64,000 nt of DNA from Diphasiastrum complanatum (GCA_029204225.1 CM055096.1:40357215-40421214); one strand, 5' to 3'; counted from the first letter of the stretch, positions 1 to 12,492 are shown. Notes: generated from the letters alone by a model not told the origin. Numbers and translations are program-made.

Positions 1-644
1 TATTTTTGACTTCTCTAAGATGATTTGGATTGGAATTTTAATCTTTTTTATTTATCATTAGGGGAAATATGGGCTCAAAATGGGCCCTTTAAGAAGTTTG
101 ACTATAGAGAAAGATTAACAAGAGAGAAAAAATCTTCTGGCAACATCTATGCTCGTTCTTTATGATTCCGGAACTGCTCACCACCCAACTTATATGGTTA
201 ACATGTAGCCTTAATTTCCATGAGCAAATGAGATAATATTGCACATTTTCCCCTTTAAAAAGTGCTCCAAGGGGTCCCATGCCCTTGAAAAAATGTGCAA
301 ATGGCATCTGGAACCGACGGGCGTAATTGTAATAGTGTGTGCTCATTCACTTCTCTTTTGTATTTCCTGGTGATGGTGCGAGAACTTTCCAAATCCTAAT
401 ATTGTTCAACGTGCAGATGTGCTATCTGACTGGTCAAACATGCCATTCGCGCGTTGAATTGATATCAGGTTTTTTTTTTTATAAAAATAGTCTAACTTTT
501 TAATTGTAGCCCCAATTGAGACAAACATTGGTGCCATTAGAAAGAGCTTGACGAGAGCTTTGCAACGACACCCTACATGACCTGGTTCTGAGTCATGGTG
601 AAAAAGTTATAGGCAATCAAAGTTCGCAAAAAATTCCTCATAAA
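1..644. other. Unassigned flank, no gene recognised
   Basis: No reading frame here resembles a known protein. The longest frame (89-346, minus) has low-complexity composition and no motif. A poly-T run lies at about 471-480. The similarity that defines the neighbouring chromovirus LTR stops near 645, so this stretch is either the diverged end of that LTR or DNA joined to it after truncation. Confidence 0.5.
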
Positions 645-1068
645 ATCTCTAGAAGCCTCACCCCCAAGCCAAGGAACAAGAAGCATGAATGTAGAGTGAG
701 AGCCTGACAATGAATCAAGAACATGATGTGGAGTAGGGCGAATTTGGACCTCTTATATAGAGCCAAAAGCATCCTGGGCACATAGCCATGCATAGCCCTA
801 TGTTCCCTATACATACATTCACCTAGAATAGAGTCCTATGCATGGACCAACTATTCATAGAATTGCTATTGATAACTCTACACATGCATACACTGTCTCA
901 TACCTTGTCTAAACTCCCTTTAGTGTGTTTTAGGCCTCACAAGGATATTAGTTACTTTCGGGTCACGTCCAGTATGACGTGGCATAACTAACACCTTGTT
1001 TCACTAGAGTACCGTGTATATAAAACTAGGAGTATATTGTATCCTATGTACTAGTCATGGACATAACA
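645..1068 (-). repeat. Truncated 3' LTR of the chromovirus
   Basis: On the minus strand it begins TGTTATGTCCATGACTAG directly after a purine tract and aligns, with small differences, to the LTR at 35948-36466. The shared blocks include the promoter-proximal segment around GTGACCCGAAAGTAACTAAT and the part reading GGCTCTATATA. Similarity ends near 645, before the LTR terminus, so the LTR is cut at its 3' end. Confidence 0.8.
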
Positions 1069-1081
1069 TTCTTCCCTCCTT
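1069..1081 (-). other. Polypurine tract of the chromovirus
   Basis: The minus strand reads AAGGAGGGAAGAA and abuts the TG start of the LTR, the expected position for the plus-strand primer of reverse transcription. Confidence 0.8.
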
Positions 1082-1096
1082 AAACTATTTCTATCC

Positions 1097-2200
1097 TTAG
1101 AAACTAAAATTCGTAAAATTCTTCTTTATGCTATCAACTCTCTCCCACAAATCATCATCCTCAGTACGACCCTTCCACCGAATTAAGCACTCAGAGATAG
1201 AACAATTTCTCAATCGTTTATCTCTGATTCTGAGCACTTTCTTAGGTTTCAAAATTACAGTAAGTGACAAATATTTCAAATGGGATAAATCCTCATCCGA
1301 TCCGACTGTATCACCATCATGTAAACTTAGTTTCAGATGACTTACATGAAATATTGCGTATGTAGTCTATTTTTCTTAAAGATCGAGTTCATACGGCAAA
1401 GAACCAATTCTACGTACAATCCTGAAAGGTCCACAATAACGGGTAGACAGTTTATAATGCTTCCATGTACATAATATCTTAGAATTTTTTGGAATCCGAA
1501 GATATACCCAGTCATCAACTTTAAAATCTCTTGGAGATCTCTTAAGATCGGTATAGTGTTTAGCTCTATCCTAAGCCCTTCGAATACTATCCTTAGCCAC
1601 TTGCAATATTTCTTGCATATCATGCAAAAATCAGCAACCTTCTGGATCTTAACAGACTTCGTCTCAACATTTACTAGAGATCTAGGTTGAAAACCGTACA
1701 TAAGCATAAAAGGACTATAACCTGTAGCAGAATGTTTTCTACTATTATATGCAAACTCAACCAGTGGGAGATAATCTTCCCAATGAGATTGTCTGTGAGA
1801 AACATACGTCCTCAAAATATCTTCCATAGTTTGATTAGTCCTTTCTGTCTGGCCATCTGACTCAGGATGATCAGAAGAACTTAAACTCAAAGAAGTTTCC
1901 AGTTTATGGAATACTGCTGACCAAAAGTGCCCTGTGACAAAGTTCTGGGTTAAATCAGAAGCGTTTATAGTTGACTTGATTGGTATGAATGCAACTAACT
2001 TGGTTAACCGATCCACTACAACCCAAATAGAATCATTTTGTCGTTGGAAGTCCAACTACAAAATCCATAGATATGCTTTCCCATTTCTTATCTAGGATAT
2101 CTAACGGATGCAACAAACCACCAGGCTTATGGCGTTCAGCCTTTGCTAGTTGACAGGGCTTGCATTTAACAACATATGACTCGACATATGGCTTGAGCTT
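1097..2200 (-). pseudogene. Chromovirus integrase with chromodomain, broken
   Basis: Reading leftward: an H2C2-side remnant (CQLAKAERHKPGG near 2130), an integrase core with DSIWVVVDRLTK and, near 1860, DGQTERTNQTMEDILR followed by WEDYLPLVEFAYN, then the C-terminal integrase domain. A chromodomain-like stretch at 1097-1279 has ECLIRWKG and an acidic-W-E motif (DDDLWE). The core is deleted between FVTGHFWSAVFH and the LSLSSSDHPESDGQTE block, so the middle Asp region is abnormal, and there are frameshifts near 2040 and 1340. The chromodomain places the element in the chromovirus branch of Ty3/Gypsy, whose chromodomain targets integration to marked chromatin. Not functional. Confidence 0.85.
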
Positions 2201-2537
2201 TGGCCAATAAAATTTCCTCTTAACCTAGTCCAGAGTCTTGTCCGGGATGTCCTGCATAGGGTATGTCATGACATTCAAACAAAATCTTCCGTTTGAGCTC
2301 ATCATAACCAAGTACGCAAACTTTTCCATTCCAAAATAGTAATCCATCTCGAATGTGAACTATTCCACAATATTCTTATCTTTCTTAGTTAGTTGAGTCC
2401 CTTGTGTTTCTGACTCAACACTGTCCACAATTCTCTCAATCTGAACAATGTTCCAGATGTGACCAAAATGGGAATCTGATCCGTAGAAATTTGGGTGAAT
2501 GACAACTCGTTCAGTTCACCGATCCGACTAAGAGCAT

Positions 2538-3745
2538 TTAGAGCTGTCTCTTATGTAACAGATTTCCATGATCGAATTCTTGCATCAATTCAGTCCATCG
2601 ACATTTTCTCCCCCGAATATCATGTTGATTACAAAAAAACTTAAGAGGCTGGTGATTCGTATACACAACAAACTTACTACCATACAAGTAGTGTCTCCAG
2701 GATTTAAGTGCATGGACTACAGCAAGCAATTCCTTTTCCTGCGTAGTATAACGCAACTAAGGACCAGTGAATTTTTTTGCTTTCAAACGCTAGTGGCCTA
2801 TCCATTTCTAATAGAACCGCTCCAACTGCAACATCACTTGCGTCCGTTCTCATGACCTAAGGTAAATCTGGATTTGCAATTTGTAACATGGGAGCTGAAA
2901 CAATCATTGTTTTAAGTTTCTCAAAACACTGATTCAATTCCTCGTTCCAAACAACAGGCGGACTAGGTTGATTCCTCTTTTTCTTTTTATTAACAATTCC
3001 TTTTGTCAGATTATTAAGCGGTGCTGCTAACTTACCTTAATCCTCAATAAATCTTTTGAAGAAAAGTGTAAAACCTAAAAGAGACTTTACCTGCCTCACA
3101 GTTCCCAAAATTGGCCACTCAATCACAATCTTGATTTTATCCTCATCAATCTTGATCCCATTCACTGTGATCGTATGACCGAGATAAAGCAACTCTTGCT
3201 TAAAGAATTTACACTTGGATTTTTTAGCGTAGAGTAACTCCTGACGGAGCTTCATCAAGACGATTTTTAAGTGTTCTACGTGTTCCACCAAGGATTTACT
3301 TTAAACAAGAATGTCGTCTAAGAATACAACCACAAACTTCCCCAAATATGGATGAAATAAATCGTTCATCATTTGCTAAAACGTTGCTGGAGCATTCGTT
3401 AATCCAAATGCAACACTAGAAATTCATAATGACCAAATCTAGAACGAAAATCCTGTCTTTCGGACATCTTCCGACTTAATTCTTATTCGATGATACCCTG
3501 TCCCGAGATCTATCTTGGTGAAATATTGTGCTCTACCCAAGCGATCTACAAGGTCATCCATCCTGGGTAATGGATTTTTATTCTTTATACTCACTTTATT
3601 AAGCCCCTTGTAATCCACACACATCTGAAAACCTCCATCTTTCTTCGCTTTAAGAAGAACATGAGCGCCTCATGGTGATTTACTAGGTTGTATATGTTCC
3701 ATCCTTAGATAGTTTTCTATTTGATTTGAAATCTCTGTCTCCTCT
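2538..3745 (-). pseudogene. Chromovirus reverse transcriptase-RNase H, broken
   Basis: Pieces in several frames keep the family order. 3439-3624 gives MCVDYKGLNKVSIKNK and FTKIDLGTGYHRIRI (RT fingers and palm start). 3037-3291 gives the RT thumb with YLGHTITVNGIKIDEDKI. 2538-2756 gives the RNase H segment MRYTTQEKELLAVVHALK followed by YLYGSKFVVYTNHQPLK. Stops and frameshifts lie between all three, and the YxDD palm is only recoverable in a broken frame. It would have copied the element RNA into DNA; in this state it cannot. Confidence 0.85.
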
Positions 3746-3747
3746 CT

Positions 3748-4461
3748 CTAAGAGAACCTATAAGGTTGTCGAGAGACATGCTGACTTCCTGGAATTAACT
3801 CAATCATGTGGTCTACTGACCTAGATGGCGGTAAATCATGAGGTAATTCAGATGGAAAAACATCCCTAAATTCATTTATGATCTGTTCTTTCACTACTTG
3901 TTCATGATCTAAATTTACTGAGTTAAGAATTGCTGAGACTTCACAACCATTTAGATTCATTTCAGGAACATCCACAACTGGAATAGCATAAATTGAAAAA
4001 ACTTCATACTTAGAATAATCCAATGTTTTCATTTTATTAACTGTAAAAATCTGATCCAACGGACGTATAAAATTACTGCCAAATAATGTAACTACCTTAT
4101 CACCCTCCTTGAAAGTGAGAACATGCTTCTCAAAATCAACTAATAGAGAAGGCGATTTACTAAATAACCATTCGTAACCTAAGATTAAATCAATATGAGC
4201 TAGGTCTAAAACATGAAAATTAACTAATTTTGTGTGTCCTTGCATCAAAACTGGGAGCTTCGAGACTTTCACGTTCCAAGACTCCAACTCTGCTCGTGAA
4301 GCTAGATAAACTTTATATCTATGATTGCTGGCTTCAGTTTCCAAGCTGAGTTTCTGCACAAGACGAGAATTAATAAAACTATGAGTTGAACCACTGTCTA
4401 ATAAAATACTCACTTCTTGATCTTTAACTATGCCAATTAAACGAAAAAGTTCATTAGGCAA
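3748..4461 (-). pseudogene. Chromovirus aspartic protease region
   Basis: A 237-codon open frame with the retroviral protease active site LLDSGSTHSFI about 20 residues in and a second hydrophobic block (DLILGYEWL) about 75 residues later. The C-terminal part leads into the RT (LPPSRSVDHMIELIPG, RQPYRFS). It overlaps the end of the gag frame by 25 bases in another frame. The shift probably arose at the A-run in the Lys-rich segment near 4507 rather than by programmed frameshifting, because the rest of the element is also damaged. Confidence 0.8.
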
Positions 4462-5417
4462 GAAAGAAGTAGTACTAAAAGAACATTCACATGAGCAGAC
4501 ACTTTTTTCCTTTCTAGACAGAATTTTATCATATGTCCAGGCTTCTTACAAACAAAACATAAGTTCTCTCTTTTAGCCTTTTCCCGGAACATAGATTTTT
4601 TGAATCTTTTTCTCTTCGACTTCTTGGGTTTTGATGCTGCTTGATCTAATTCGTCAGTAAATTTGGCTTGGTCTGGACCGCGCTTCTTACCCTTCTTGGT
4701 TTTCAAAGTGGTTGGAATTTGCGCAAATCGCTTCCTGGATGCCACCACTGTGGGATTATATGCTTTCGCAATCCGAAATGCATCCTTGAGGCTTTGAAGC
4801 ACATTTCGCCTACATTCGTTTTGATAGTCGGCTGGCAAACCTAGGACAAACTGCCATAATGCCAACTTCGCATTGAATGATGGAACCCTATTTCATAGGT
4901 CCATGAATTCCTGGATATAAGAGTCTAAACTCTTTGTACCCATCTTGCAGTTTACGAACTTCAGGTAGTAGTAGTCCACGTCATTAGCAACTAGGAAAGC
5001 TTTCTTGAAAACTTCCACAAACGCATCCCAAGTAGTTGGCTTCACCAGTATATCTCGCCACCACGATGACGCTTTGTTGTGTAAGAACAACATGACACTT
5101 TCAATTTTCTTCTCATCAGGAACACCGTGCAGATTGCAGTAACTACTCCACTTGGCTAGCCAATCCTCAACAACCTTAGGTTTCTTCTCCTTCTTCTCGC
5201 CCGCATAAAGCTCCGGTTGAAAATCGAGATTGGGTGAAGACATCAATTTGACTTGATTCAATAGAACCTCCATTTGTTGATCTCTCATCTGATTACGGTT
5301 ATTCATATCATTGAGTGTCGTACTCAATTGCTGACAAATCACCATATGAAATGGCGCACCTGGATTTGCAGCTTGATTTGAAGTTTCTTCGGCCATTTTT
5401 GGTGAATTCATGGTCAT
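4437..5417 (-). pseudogene. Chromovirus gag with zinc knuckle
   Basis: The frame starts near 5417 and is interrupted by one in-frame TGA at 4893-4895, then continues to 4437. The first part matches plant Gypsy gag (ELYAGEKKEKKPKVVEDWLA, FLHNKASSWWRDIL). The second ends with a Lys/Arg-rich stretch and one CX2CX4HX4C knuckle, CFVCKKPGHMIKFC. Gag forms the particle and binds element RNA. Upstream, the leader, primer site and 5' LTR are missing: within about 90 bases of the start, sequence changes to a Copia tail. Confidence 0.85.
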
Positions 5418-5504
5418 TTTCTTATGTCAAGTAGATCTTGAAGATGGACTAGTGTAGCCTACTTGGTTGATGGAGTCATGTGGTGCTAGATTTGCATCAT
5501 TGAT

Positions 5505-5891
5505 ATGCTCACCTACTCATGGATTTCCAAGGTTTGATGGATTTTTGTGGCAAGATGGAGATGGAGGCTCATTCATGGAGTTTTATGGTAGAGACATATC
5601 AAGAAAGGACAAAGTTGGAGGAGGCAAGCAACCAAAATGGTCATCAATCACATTTATTGTTTGGTTGCTGTAATTTTTCAAAGAGTTCAAAGTTAATCAT
5701 TTCATTCACATTCTATTTGGTTCTTCATGTTCTAGTTATATCTTGATGTGTAAAATTAAGAAATAGTGAAGCATCCAATTTTCTATATCAATTATGAAAA
5801 TTGATATAGAAAATTCTTAGGATGGAGATCATTCTAAAGTTGGATCAAAGTAATATGGTTAAAACTATGCCAAAACTAGTTGAAGAGGGAG
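5505..5891 (+). pseudogene. Copia-0: tail segment and polypurine tract
   Basis: This stretch aligns with the 3' tail of Copia-2 (minus strand, about 20240 down to 19790). Shared blocks include the codons for GDGGSFME, AAGAAATAGTGAAGCATCC, the CTATATCAATTATG block and ATGGAGATCATTCT. It ends in GAAGAGGGAG (5882-5891), the same polypurine tract used by Copia-2 and Copia-3, then an LTR starting TGTGAGAG. So it is the 3' end of a Copia element whose region before the LTR is not RNase H. The rest of the element is absent, cut near 5500 where chromovirus sequence begins. Confidence 0.75.
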
Positions 5892-5968
5892 TGTGAGAGA
5901 TTTCAACAAGTTTAGTCATATTTTGGTAAATTGTCAATTGAGGCCAAAACGCATTTTAGACTTAGAGA
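5892..5968 (+). repeat. Start of Copia-0 3' LTR, split by Copia-1
   Basis: It begins TGTGAGAG right after the polypurine tract and is interrupted by Copia-1 at the target AGAGA. It resumes at 11969. Confidence 0.7.
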
Positions 5969-6659
5969 TGTGAAAAATTGCCTACATTGGCAAATCTAGC
6001 CATGTAGAATATTGTACATTTTGTCAATATTGTTTGTTGGTTACTTGAATGGCCAAAGTGCCACTTGTACATACACACCTAAAGTAGGTTACCACGAGTG
6101 AAGAGGAGTGGTTGTGTCTATTTGGTAGTGATTCCTACTTTGTAGGATCTAGACCATGATTTATGATGAGATTTGTACCTACCATGCACCTACCAAGCAT
6201 GACTCTTGGATCTAGGCTAGGGTTTTTACATTAGGGCAAGCAAGTGGAGTCTACTTCCTTATTACATGCTGGATTTTCACCTAACTTTGCAAAGGAAGTG
6301 TGTTTTACTATGTATTTCCATTCTCCATAGTGAGAAGATAGAAACTTTTTGGAGCCTCAAGGAGAAACTCGAGTTTCCTCTCATTGTATGGTGATTACTC
6401 TATTTTTCCAATGAAACCCAGCTTTGGCACTTTGTAAACACTGTCTACAGGCCGTACTACAGCCTTATTTCCACACGTGTGGAGCTGGATTAGACTATTT
6501 GATCAATGCTTTGATTGTCTCTACTTGTTTCCTATCAAGTTGCTAAACTAGATCTTGTTTTCTGATGACTAGTTTCTGATAGATTGTTTAACAAGCATAC
6601 AATCACCTTGTGGATCATTCAAAGATCCATTTATGGTCCTTAGTACTGTAATTTTCACA
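5969..6659 (+). repeat. Copia-1 5' LTR
   Basis: Terminal TG...CA with flanking AGAGA. It contains the palindrome CACACGTGTG at 6472-6481. Confidence 0.93.
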
Positions 6660-6672
6660 TGGTATCAGAGCC
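6660..6672 (+). other. Copia-1 primer binding site
   Basis: TGGTATCAGAGCC lies immediately after the 5' LTR and is complementary to the 3' end of plant initiator-Met tRNA. Confidence 0.9.
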
Positions 6673-7290
6673 AAGTACAAGGCCATTGATCTGTGTCTGA
6701 ATCTAATCCAGTTTTAGCAGGTTTTGGTGCAAAAAGCTAGTATTGGAAGGGCGAGCTGGTATCCAGGTTTTGGTGAGGGGATTTGATCCCAAACTTTTTC
6801 AGGATCAAAATCCGTACTGTTCACACGTGTGGGCATCTCTGAACCAGCATTTAATAACCCATATTCATTGGATCATAGAAAATTCATATGGTGTCAATTT
6901 GATGTAATTTTTGATGCAAATTCTAGGATAAGCTACCAAGATCACTTGCCATTGATTAGTTTTGAATTTGTTTCATGAAAACTAATTAATCTAGGCTGAT
7001 TTCAGGCCTTCTTAAAGTGGAAACCAGGTCTTGAAAGTACATTAAAGTGAATGAGAGAGATAGAGTCAGTTTTTGTCCAAGAATAGCCAAGATTGGCAAG
7101 ATTTGCTTGAGTGTAGTTTTCATCTCATCTTATCTTCATTCCAGCTTGTGAGGGAGTGATAGAACTGTGATTACAAATCCATCTGTTGAATTAGAAGTCA
7201 ACATTTGAGTGAAACACTGCAAGTTAGAAACCTTTGTGAGTTTCAGGTCCAAACAAATCTATATCTTGTGTGTAGAATCTTGCTAGTAAG

Positions 7291-10200
7291 ATGGGATCAG
7301 TGGGAGCCTACCTTCTAGAAGCTAGTGAGAGGTTAAATTCTACCAATTATGCTATTTGGAAAGTGAGGATGGAGTCACTAATGGTGCTCCAGGATCTTTA
7401 TGAGTTTCTAATAGATGATGAAGATGAACCTCTAGGTGCACAGGAATTAGTGAGATACAAGAAGAGGTCTAGGCTTGCACTTCACTGTATTAAGATGAAT
7501 GTAAGCATTGATCTTTTAAGAGAAGTATCATCATGTAAGAGTGCTAAAGAGGCTTGGGAATCTTTAAAATCTATCCATGAGTCTAGTAACACTTCGAGGC
7601 TTCTCATGCTTAGGAATCAGATTCTACTAAGCATGAAGAGGAGTGATGAGAATGCACAAGATTATGTGCTAAGAATCAAGTCTCTTAATAGGGAGTTAGC
7701 TTCCATTGGAGAGAAGATTCAAGATAGTGAGCTTGTTCAGATTGTCCTAAATGGTCTAGGGAGTGGCTTTACAAATTTGGTCCAAAGCTTTGCAATCCAA
7801 GACACTTTGCCTACTATAGAAAAGCTACACAGTGTATTAGTAGCTAAAGAGTGTAGGATGTTGCGTACCAATGCAAGAATGAATGCTATTTCTCTGCAGG
7901 ATGGTGATGAGAAAGCTAATTTCTCATTCAAAAGCAAGAAGAAGACCAATGGCAAGAAGAAGCACTTCAAGGAGACCAAGGAGGAGGATGAGGCTTCAAG
8001 CTCAAAGGGCAAGATCAAAGACAAGTCCAAGTACAAATGTTTTTTCTGTGGAAAGAAAGGACATTTTGCATCAGAATGTCTCAAGAAGAAGAAGGCACAA
8101 GAGAGCAAACAAAGCAACATTGCACATCAGGAGGAAGAGGAGGATGAAGAGTCATCCTTGATGGTTTCCAACAAACCACCATCATCCAAGAGCAACACCA
8201 ATGATTCTTGGTGGATTGATAGTGGGGCAAGTTCCCACATGACATATCAAAAGGACATATTCTCCACCTTACTTTCTTACAATGACTTACATAGATCAAT
8301 CTATACTGCAAGTAGTCAAGAATGTAAGATAAGTGAAATAGGAACAATTCCCTTGTATGTGGGATCATCCAAAAGGATGAATCTAGATAATGTTCTTTAT
8401 GTTCCTAAGTTAACCAAGAATTTGCTTAGTGTTGGCCAGTTAATGGATAATGGCCTAGATGTACAATTTAAGCATGGAGTTTGTTCCATCCTTAGAAATG
8501 ATGAATGTATAGCCAAAGGCTTTAAGCAAGGTAGATTGTTTAAGCTTGATGCTAATATTGCAGTGGAGAGTGTTAACTTGGCAAAGGTGGAGCTATCAAA
8601 GGTGGAACTGTGGCACAAAAGGTTGGGCCACCCCAACTACAAAGCCATGGAATCTATGGCTACAAAGGAGCTTGCAGTTGGACTCCCCAAGCATTTGTCA
8701 AAGTGTGGGAAGAGATGTGAAGCATGCAGCCTCTCAAAGGCTCACAAGCTACCCTTCTCAAGATCTACATCAAGATCAAACTCCCCTCTTGAACTCATCC
8801 ATTCGGATGTTCATAGTTTTTCACATGAGTCTAATGGTGGTGCCAAGTACTATGTAATCTTCATTGATGACTATTCTAGATTTTGTTGGATGTACCTCTT
8901 GTCTAGCAAATCAATGGTGTTTGATTCTTTTGTAAAGTTCAAGACTTTGGTAGAAAATCAACTTAGTACCAAGATTAAGGTATTAAGGAGTGATAATGGA
9001 GGTGAATATGTCTCCAATAAGTTGATTGACTTTTGTATTTCTAATGGCATAAAGAGGGAGTTGTCATGTCCATACACCCCTCAACAAAATGGAGTGAGTG
9101 AGAGAAGAAATAGATCTCTTTGTGAGTGTGATAAGGCCTTAAGGCTAGATGCTTCTCTATCCAAACCATTTTGGGGTGAAGCAATAACTTGTGCTAACTA
9201 TTTGTGCAATAGATTGCCAAACCAAGCCATTGGAAGAATCACACCATTTGAAGCTCTATTTGGAGAGAAGCCCAATCTCAAAGATCTCAAAGTTTTTGGA
9301 TCCACTTGCTATGTACACCAATCCTTGGATAAGAGAAGGAAGGATGATGCAACATCCATCAAAGGCATCTTTGTGGGATATGGTGAGAATAGCAAAGGTT
9401 ATAGAGTCTTCAATCCCATCACTAGCAAGGTGATAGTGAGTAGGGATGTTATTTTTTATGGACATGCTTGTGATTTGGATGATAATGCTACTAATCATCT
9501 TGATGCCAAGGATCATGCTAGGATGGAGGAGGAGCTTCCAAGTGAAGAAGAACTTGAGGATCCACTTCAAGATGCAAGAACTCCAAGAACTCCAAGAAGA
9601 TCTACAAGGGCAAGATCCGAGCCATTGAGGCTCACCTATGATGGTCAAGGTGATCAAAGGGAAGGCTCATCATCTTTCACATCTTATACCTTTCTTACTT
9701 CAATGTTAGATGAGCCAACATGCTATGAAGATGCTTGTAAGTCTAAAAGTTGGATGGATGCTATGCAAGTAGAGTATGATGCTCTTATTGAGAATCATAC
9801 TTGGGATCTTGTGGATCTTCCTCAAGGGAAGAAACCTCTTGATTGCAAGTGGGTGTTTATATTGAAGTATAATAAAGATGGATCAATAAGCAAGAATAAA
9901 GCTAGGCTTGTTGCCAAAGGTTTTTTAACAAACCAAAGGCATTGACTATGATGAGACTTTTGCTCCTGTGGCTAAGCTTGTTACTATCAGGTTGATCATT
10001 AGTCTTGCTACAACCTTCAATTGGGAGCTATTCCAACTTGACTTCACAAATGCATTCCTCAATGGTTATTTGGAGGAAGAGATCTACATGAGGCAACACG
10101 AGGGCTTCATCAAGGCAAAGCATGAAGGAAAGGTGTGTTTTTTGAAGAAGAGCCTTTATGGGCTCAAGCAAGCACCTAGAGCATGGTACTCTAGGCTAAA

Positions 10201-11312
10201 CTCTTTTCTCATTTCCATCAATTTTGTAATGAATGCCTATGATCCATCATTGTATATAAGTTTTCATAATGGCATGATCATTATTCTTGTTTTGTATGTA
10301 GATGACATTATCTTGAGTGGTAATGATCTAGATGGAATTAGAGATGTAAAAATTGCTTTAGCAAAAGAGTTTAAGATGGTAGATCTCGGCCTATTGAGCT
10401 TCATTCTTGGAATAGAGGCTATTAGAGGATGTGATTTTAGCTTCATTTGTCAATCTAAATATGCTACATCCATCCTAGATAGATTTGGAATGAAGAATTG
10501 TAAAGGCATTGAGACACCAATGGAGCAACATGTAAAAACATCTATTGGTTGTGATGAAGCATCCTTTGAGGACATCACATTATATAGAAGGCTTATTGGC
10601 TCCTTGATCTATTTAACTATAACTAGACCTGATCTTAGTTATAGTGTTGGAAAGTTAAGCCAATTCATGCAAAGTCCTCTAGTTTCACATTGGAAGATGG
10701 CCAAAAGAGTTCTTAGATACATTTCATTCACTAAGAATTTTGGTATTTTGTATAGAGGAACTAATCTTGGCTTAAGAGCCTATAGTGACTCGGATTTTGC
10801 AGGTGACAAAGTGGATAGAAGATCAACAAGTGCCTTTGCCACCCCTTTCTATGTGATGGAGTAGTATCATGGCTTTCCAAAAAGCAAGATACCATCTCCC
10901 TATCTTCCACAGAATCCGAATACAAGGCCTTGACATCAACATGCAAGGAGGTCTTGTGCTCAAAAGGATATTGGTGGAGCTTCATGTCATGGAGGAGGAG
11001 ATCCCTATCATCTATTGTGACAACCAATCAGTCCAATCACTTGCAACTAATCCTACATTCCATGCAAGGAGCAAACACATCGAAATTGCTCATCATTTCG
11101 TGAGGAAAAAAGTGCAAGCTAAAGAGATCAAGCTCCAACACGTGCCATCATCAAGTTGCTTGGCTGATTTGTTTACTAAACCTTTACCTAAAGATTCATT
11201 TGTCAAGCTTAGATCTTCAATTGGAGTTATTGATAAAAGCATTGTGATCTCCAAGGCTAGATTTGAGGAGGAGTGTGAAAAATTGCCTACATTGGCAAAT
11301 CTAGCCATGTAA
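7291..11312 (+). pseudogene. Copia-1 gag-pol with three frameshifts
   Basis: The first frame (7291-9945, 884 codons) holds gag, a CFFCGKKGHFASEC knuckle near residue 250, protease WWIDSGASSHMT near residue 307, the integrase HHCC and D,D,E core (SDNGGEY; PQQNGVSERRNR) and the start of RT. A one-base indel near the T-run at 9922-9927 shifts frame. The second frame (9968-10864) carries LVLYVDDIILSG (RT catalytic YVDD) and the RNase H start SDSDFAGD. Further shifts lie near 10845 and 10955, after which 10869-11312 gives the RNase H end (CDNQS, ARSKHIEIAHHF). The last frame runs 39 bases into the 3' LTR. Each break is small, so the polyprotein was lost recently in evolutionary terms. Confidence 0.92.
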
Positions 11313-11963
11313 AATATTGTACATTTTGTCAATATTGTTTGTTGGTTACTTGAATGGCCAAAGTGCCACTTGTACATACACACCTAAAGTAGGTTACCAC
11401 GAGTGAAGAGGAGTGGTTGTGTCTATTTGGTAGTGATTCCTACTTTGTAGGATCTAGACCATGATTTATGATGAGATTTGTATCTACCATGCACCTACCA
11501 AGCATGACTCTTGGATCTAGGCTAGGGTTTTCACATTAGGGAAATACAGTGGAGTCTACTTCCTTATTACATGCTGGATTTTCACCTAACTTTGCAAAGG
11601 AAGTGTGTTTACTATGTATATCCATTCTCCATAGTGAGAAGATAGAAACTTTTTGGAGCCTCAAGGAGAAACTCGTGTTTCCTCTCATTGTATGGTGATT
11701 ACTCTATTTTTCCAATGAAACCCAGCTTTGGCACTTTGTAAACACTGTCTACAGGCCGTACTACAGCCTTATTTCCACACGTGTGGAGCTGGATTAGACT
11801 ATTTGATCAATGCTTTGATTGTCTCTACTTGTTTCCTATCAAGCTGCTAAACTAGATCTTGTTTTCTGATGACTAGTTTCTGATAGATTGTTTAACAAGC
11901 ATACAATCACCTTGTGGATCATTCAAAGATCCATATATGGTCCTTAGTACTGTACTTTTCACA
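11274..11963 (+). repeat. Copia-1 3' LTR
   Basis: It follows the purine tract GATTTGAGGAGGAG, has TG...CA ends and is flanked by AGAGA. CACACGTGTG lies at 11776-11785. Confidence 0.93.
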
Positions 11964-11968
11964 AGAGA

Positions 11969-12240
11969 TAAACTTCTTGAAGTTATGTTAGTTTAGAATA
12001 CATTCAATAAACACTTTTTGAAAGTGTGGGAAATTTGGTAGTTGATTTGAGAGAGATTCCCAAAATAGTAAGGTTTTTCATATTGGAGGGAAATCCAAGT
12101 GTCAAAGTAGGGCTTGGACCTGCTATATATTCTTGTAACTCATGGAGAAAGGGATCTTCTCTCTTCTCTCTCTCATTTCATCATTATTACGCATCTGCCC
12201 GCACTACTTTCCATGTAAATAAATGCACCTTAGCTTAGTC
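11969..12240 (+). repeat. Continuation of the Copia-0 3' LTR
   Basis: Sequence resumes after the AGAGA duplication. It contains a TATA-like CTATATATTC near 12120 and a pyrimidine-rich stretch, as a promoter-bearing LTR would. The true end of the LTR is not visible, and no second copy is in the window to set it. Confidence 0.4.
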
Positions 12241-12492
12241 ACATCAAACTTCATTGGTGCTTAACCATAGTTAAAATATAATTTTCAAAATGCTGAAATA
12301 TTCCCTCCCAATAGTTGTAAACACTCAAAAATTTGAATTTGGAGTGACATTTCTGAAACAAAGCCTACAACATCTCTATCTTTAGGTTCAAAAACAAGTG
12401 TTTAGCACCATCTCTATCTCTAGCAAAGTTGTTAGCGCCATCTCCAGCTTTGTTATTGTCATTGTGTTATTTGTTACTATACTATTGTACTG

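Larger units (their letters stand above)
5969..11963 (+). mobile_element. Copia-1: full-length Ty1/Copia element, frameshifted
   Basis: LTRs at 5969-6659 (691 bp) and 11274-11963 (690 bp) begin TGTGAAAAATTG and end TTTTCACA. They are flanked by a perfect 5-bp target duplication AGAGA (5964-5968 and 11964-11968). A primer site TGGTATCAGAGC starts at 6660 and a purine tract precedes the 3' LTR. By eye the LTRs differ at roughly a dozen places, so this insertion is older than Copia-2 and Copia-3. It landed inside the Copia-0 LTR. Confidence 0.95.

Noticed and set aside
89-346. 85-codon minus-strand frame
   Set aside because: No motif, low-complexity composition, no start context or neighbour supporting a gene.
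965-989. YDGD in Copia-2 (residue numbers) as an active RT site
   Set aside because: The flanks only faintly resemble RT, and the first Asp of the catalytic pair would be Gly, so I treat it as inactive or coincidental.
4437-4461. Programmed frameshift between chromovirus gag and protease
   Set aside because: The overlap is real, but the element carries an in-frame stop and other indels, and the shift fits a simple indel in an A-run.
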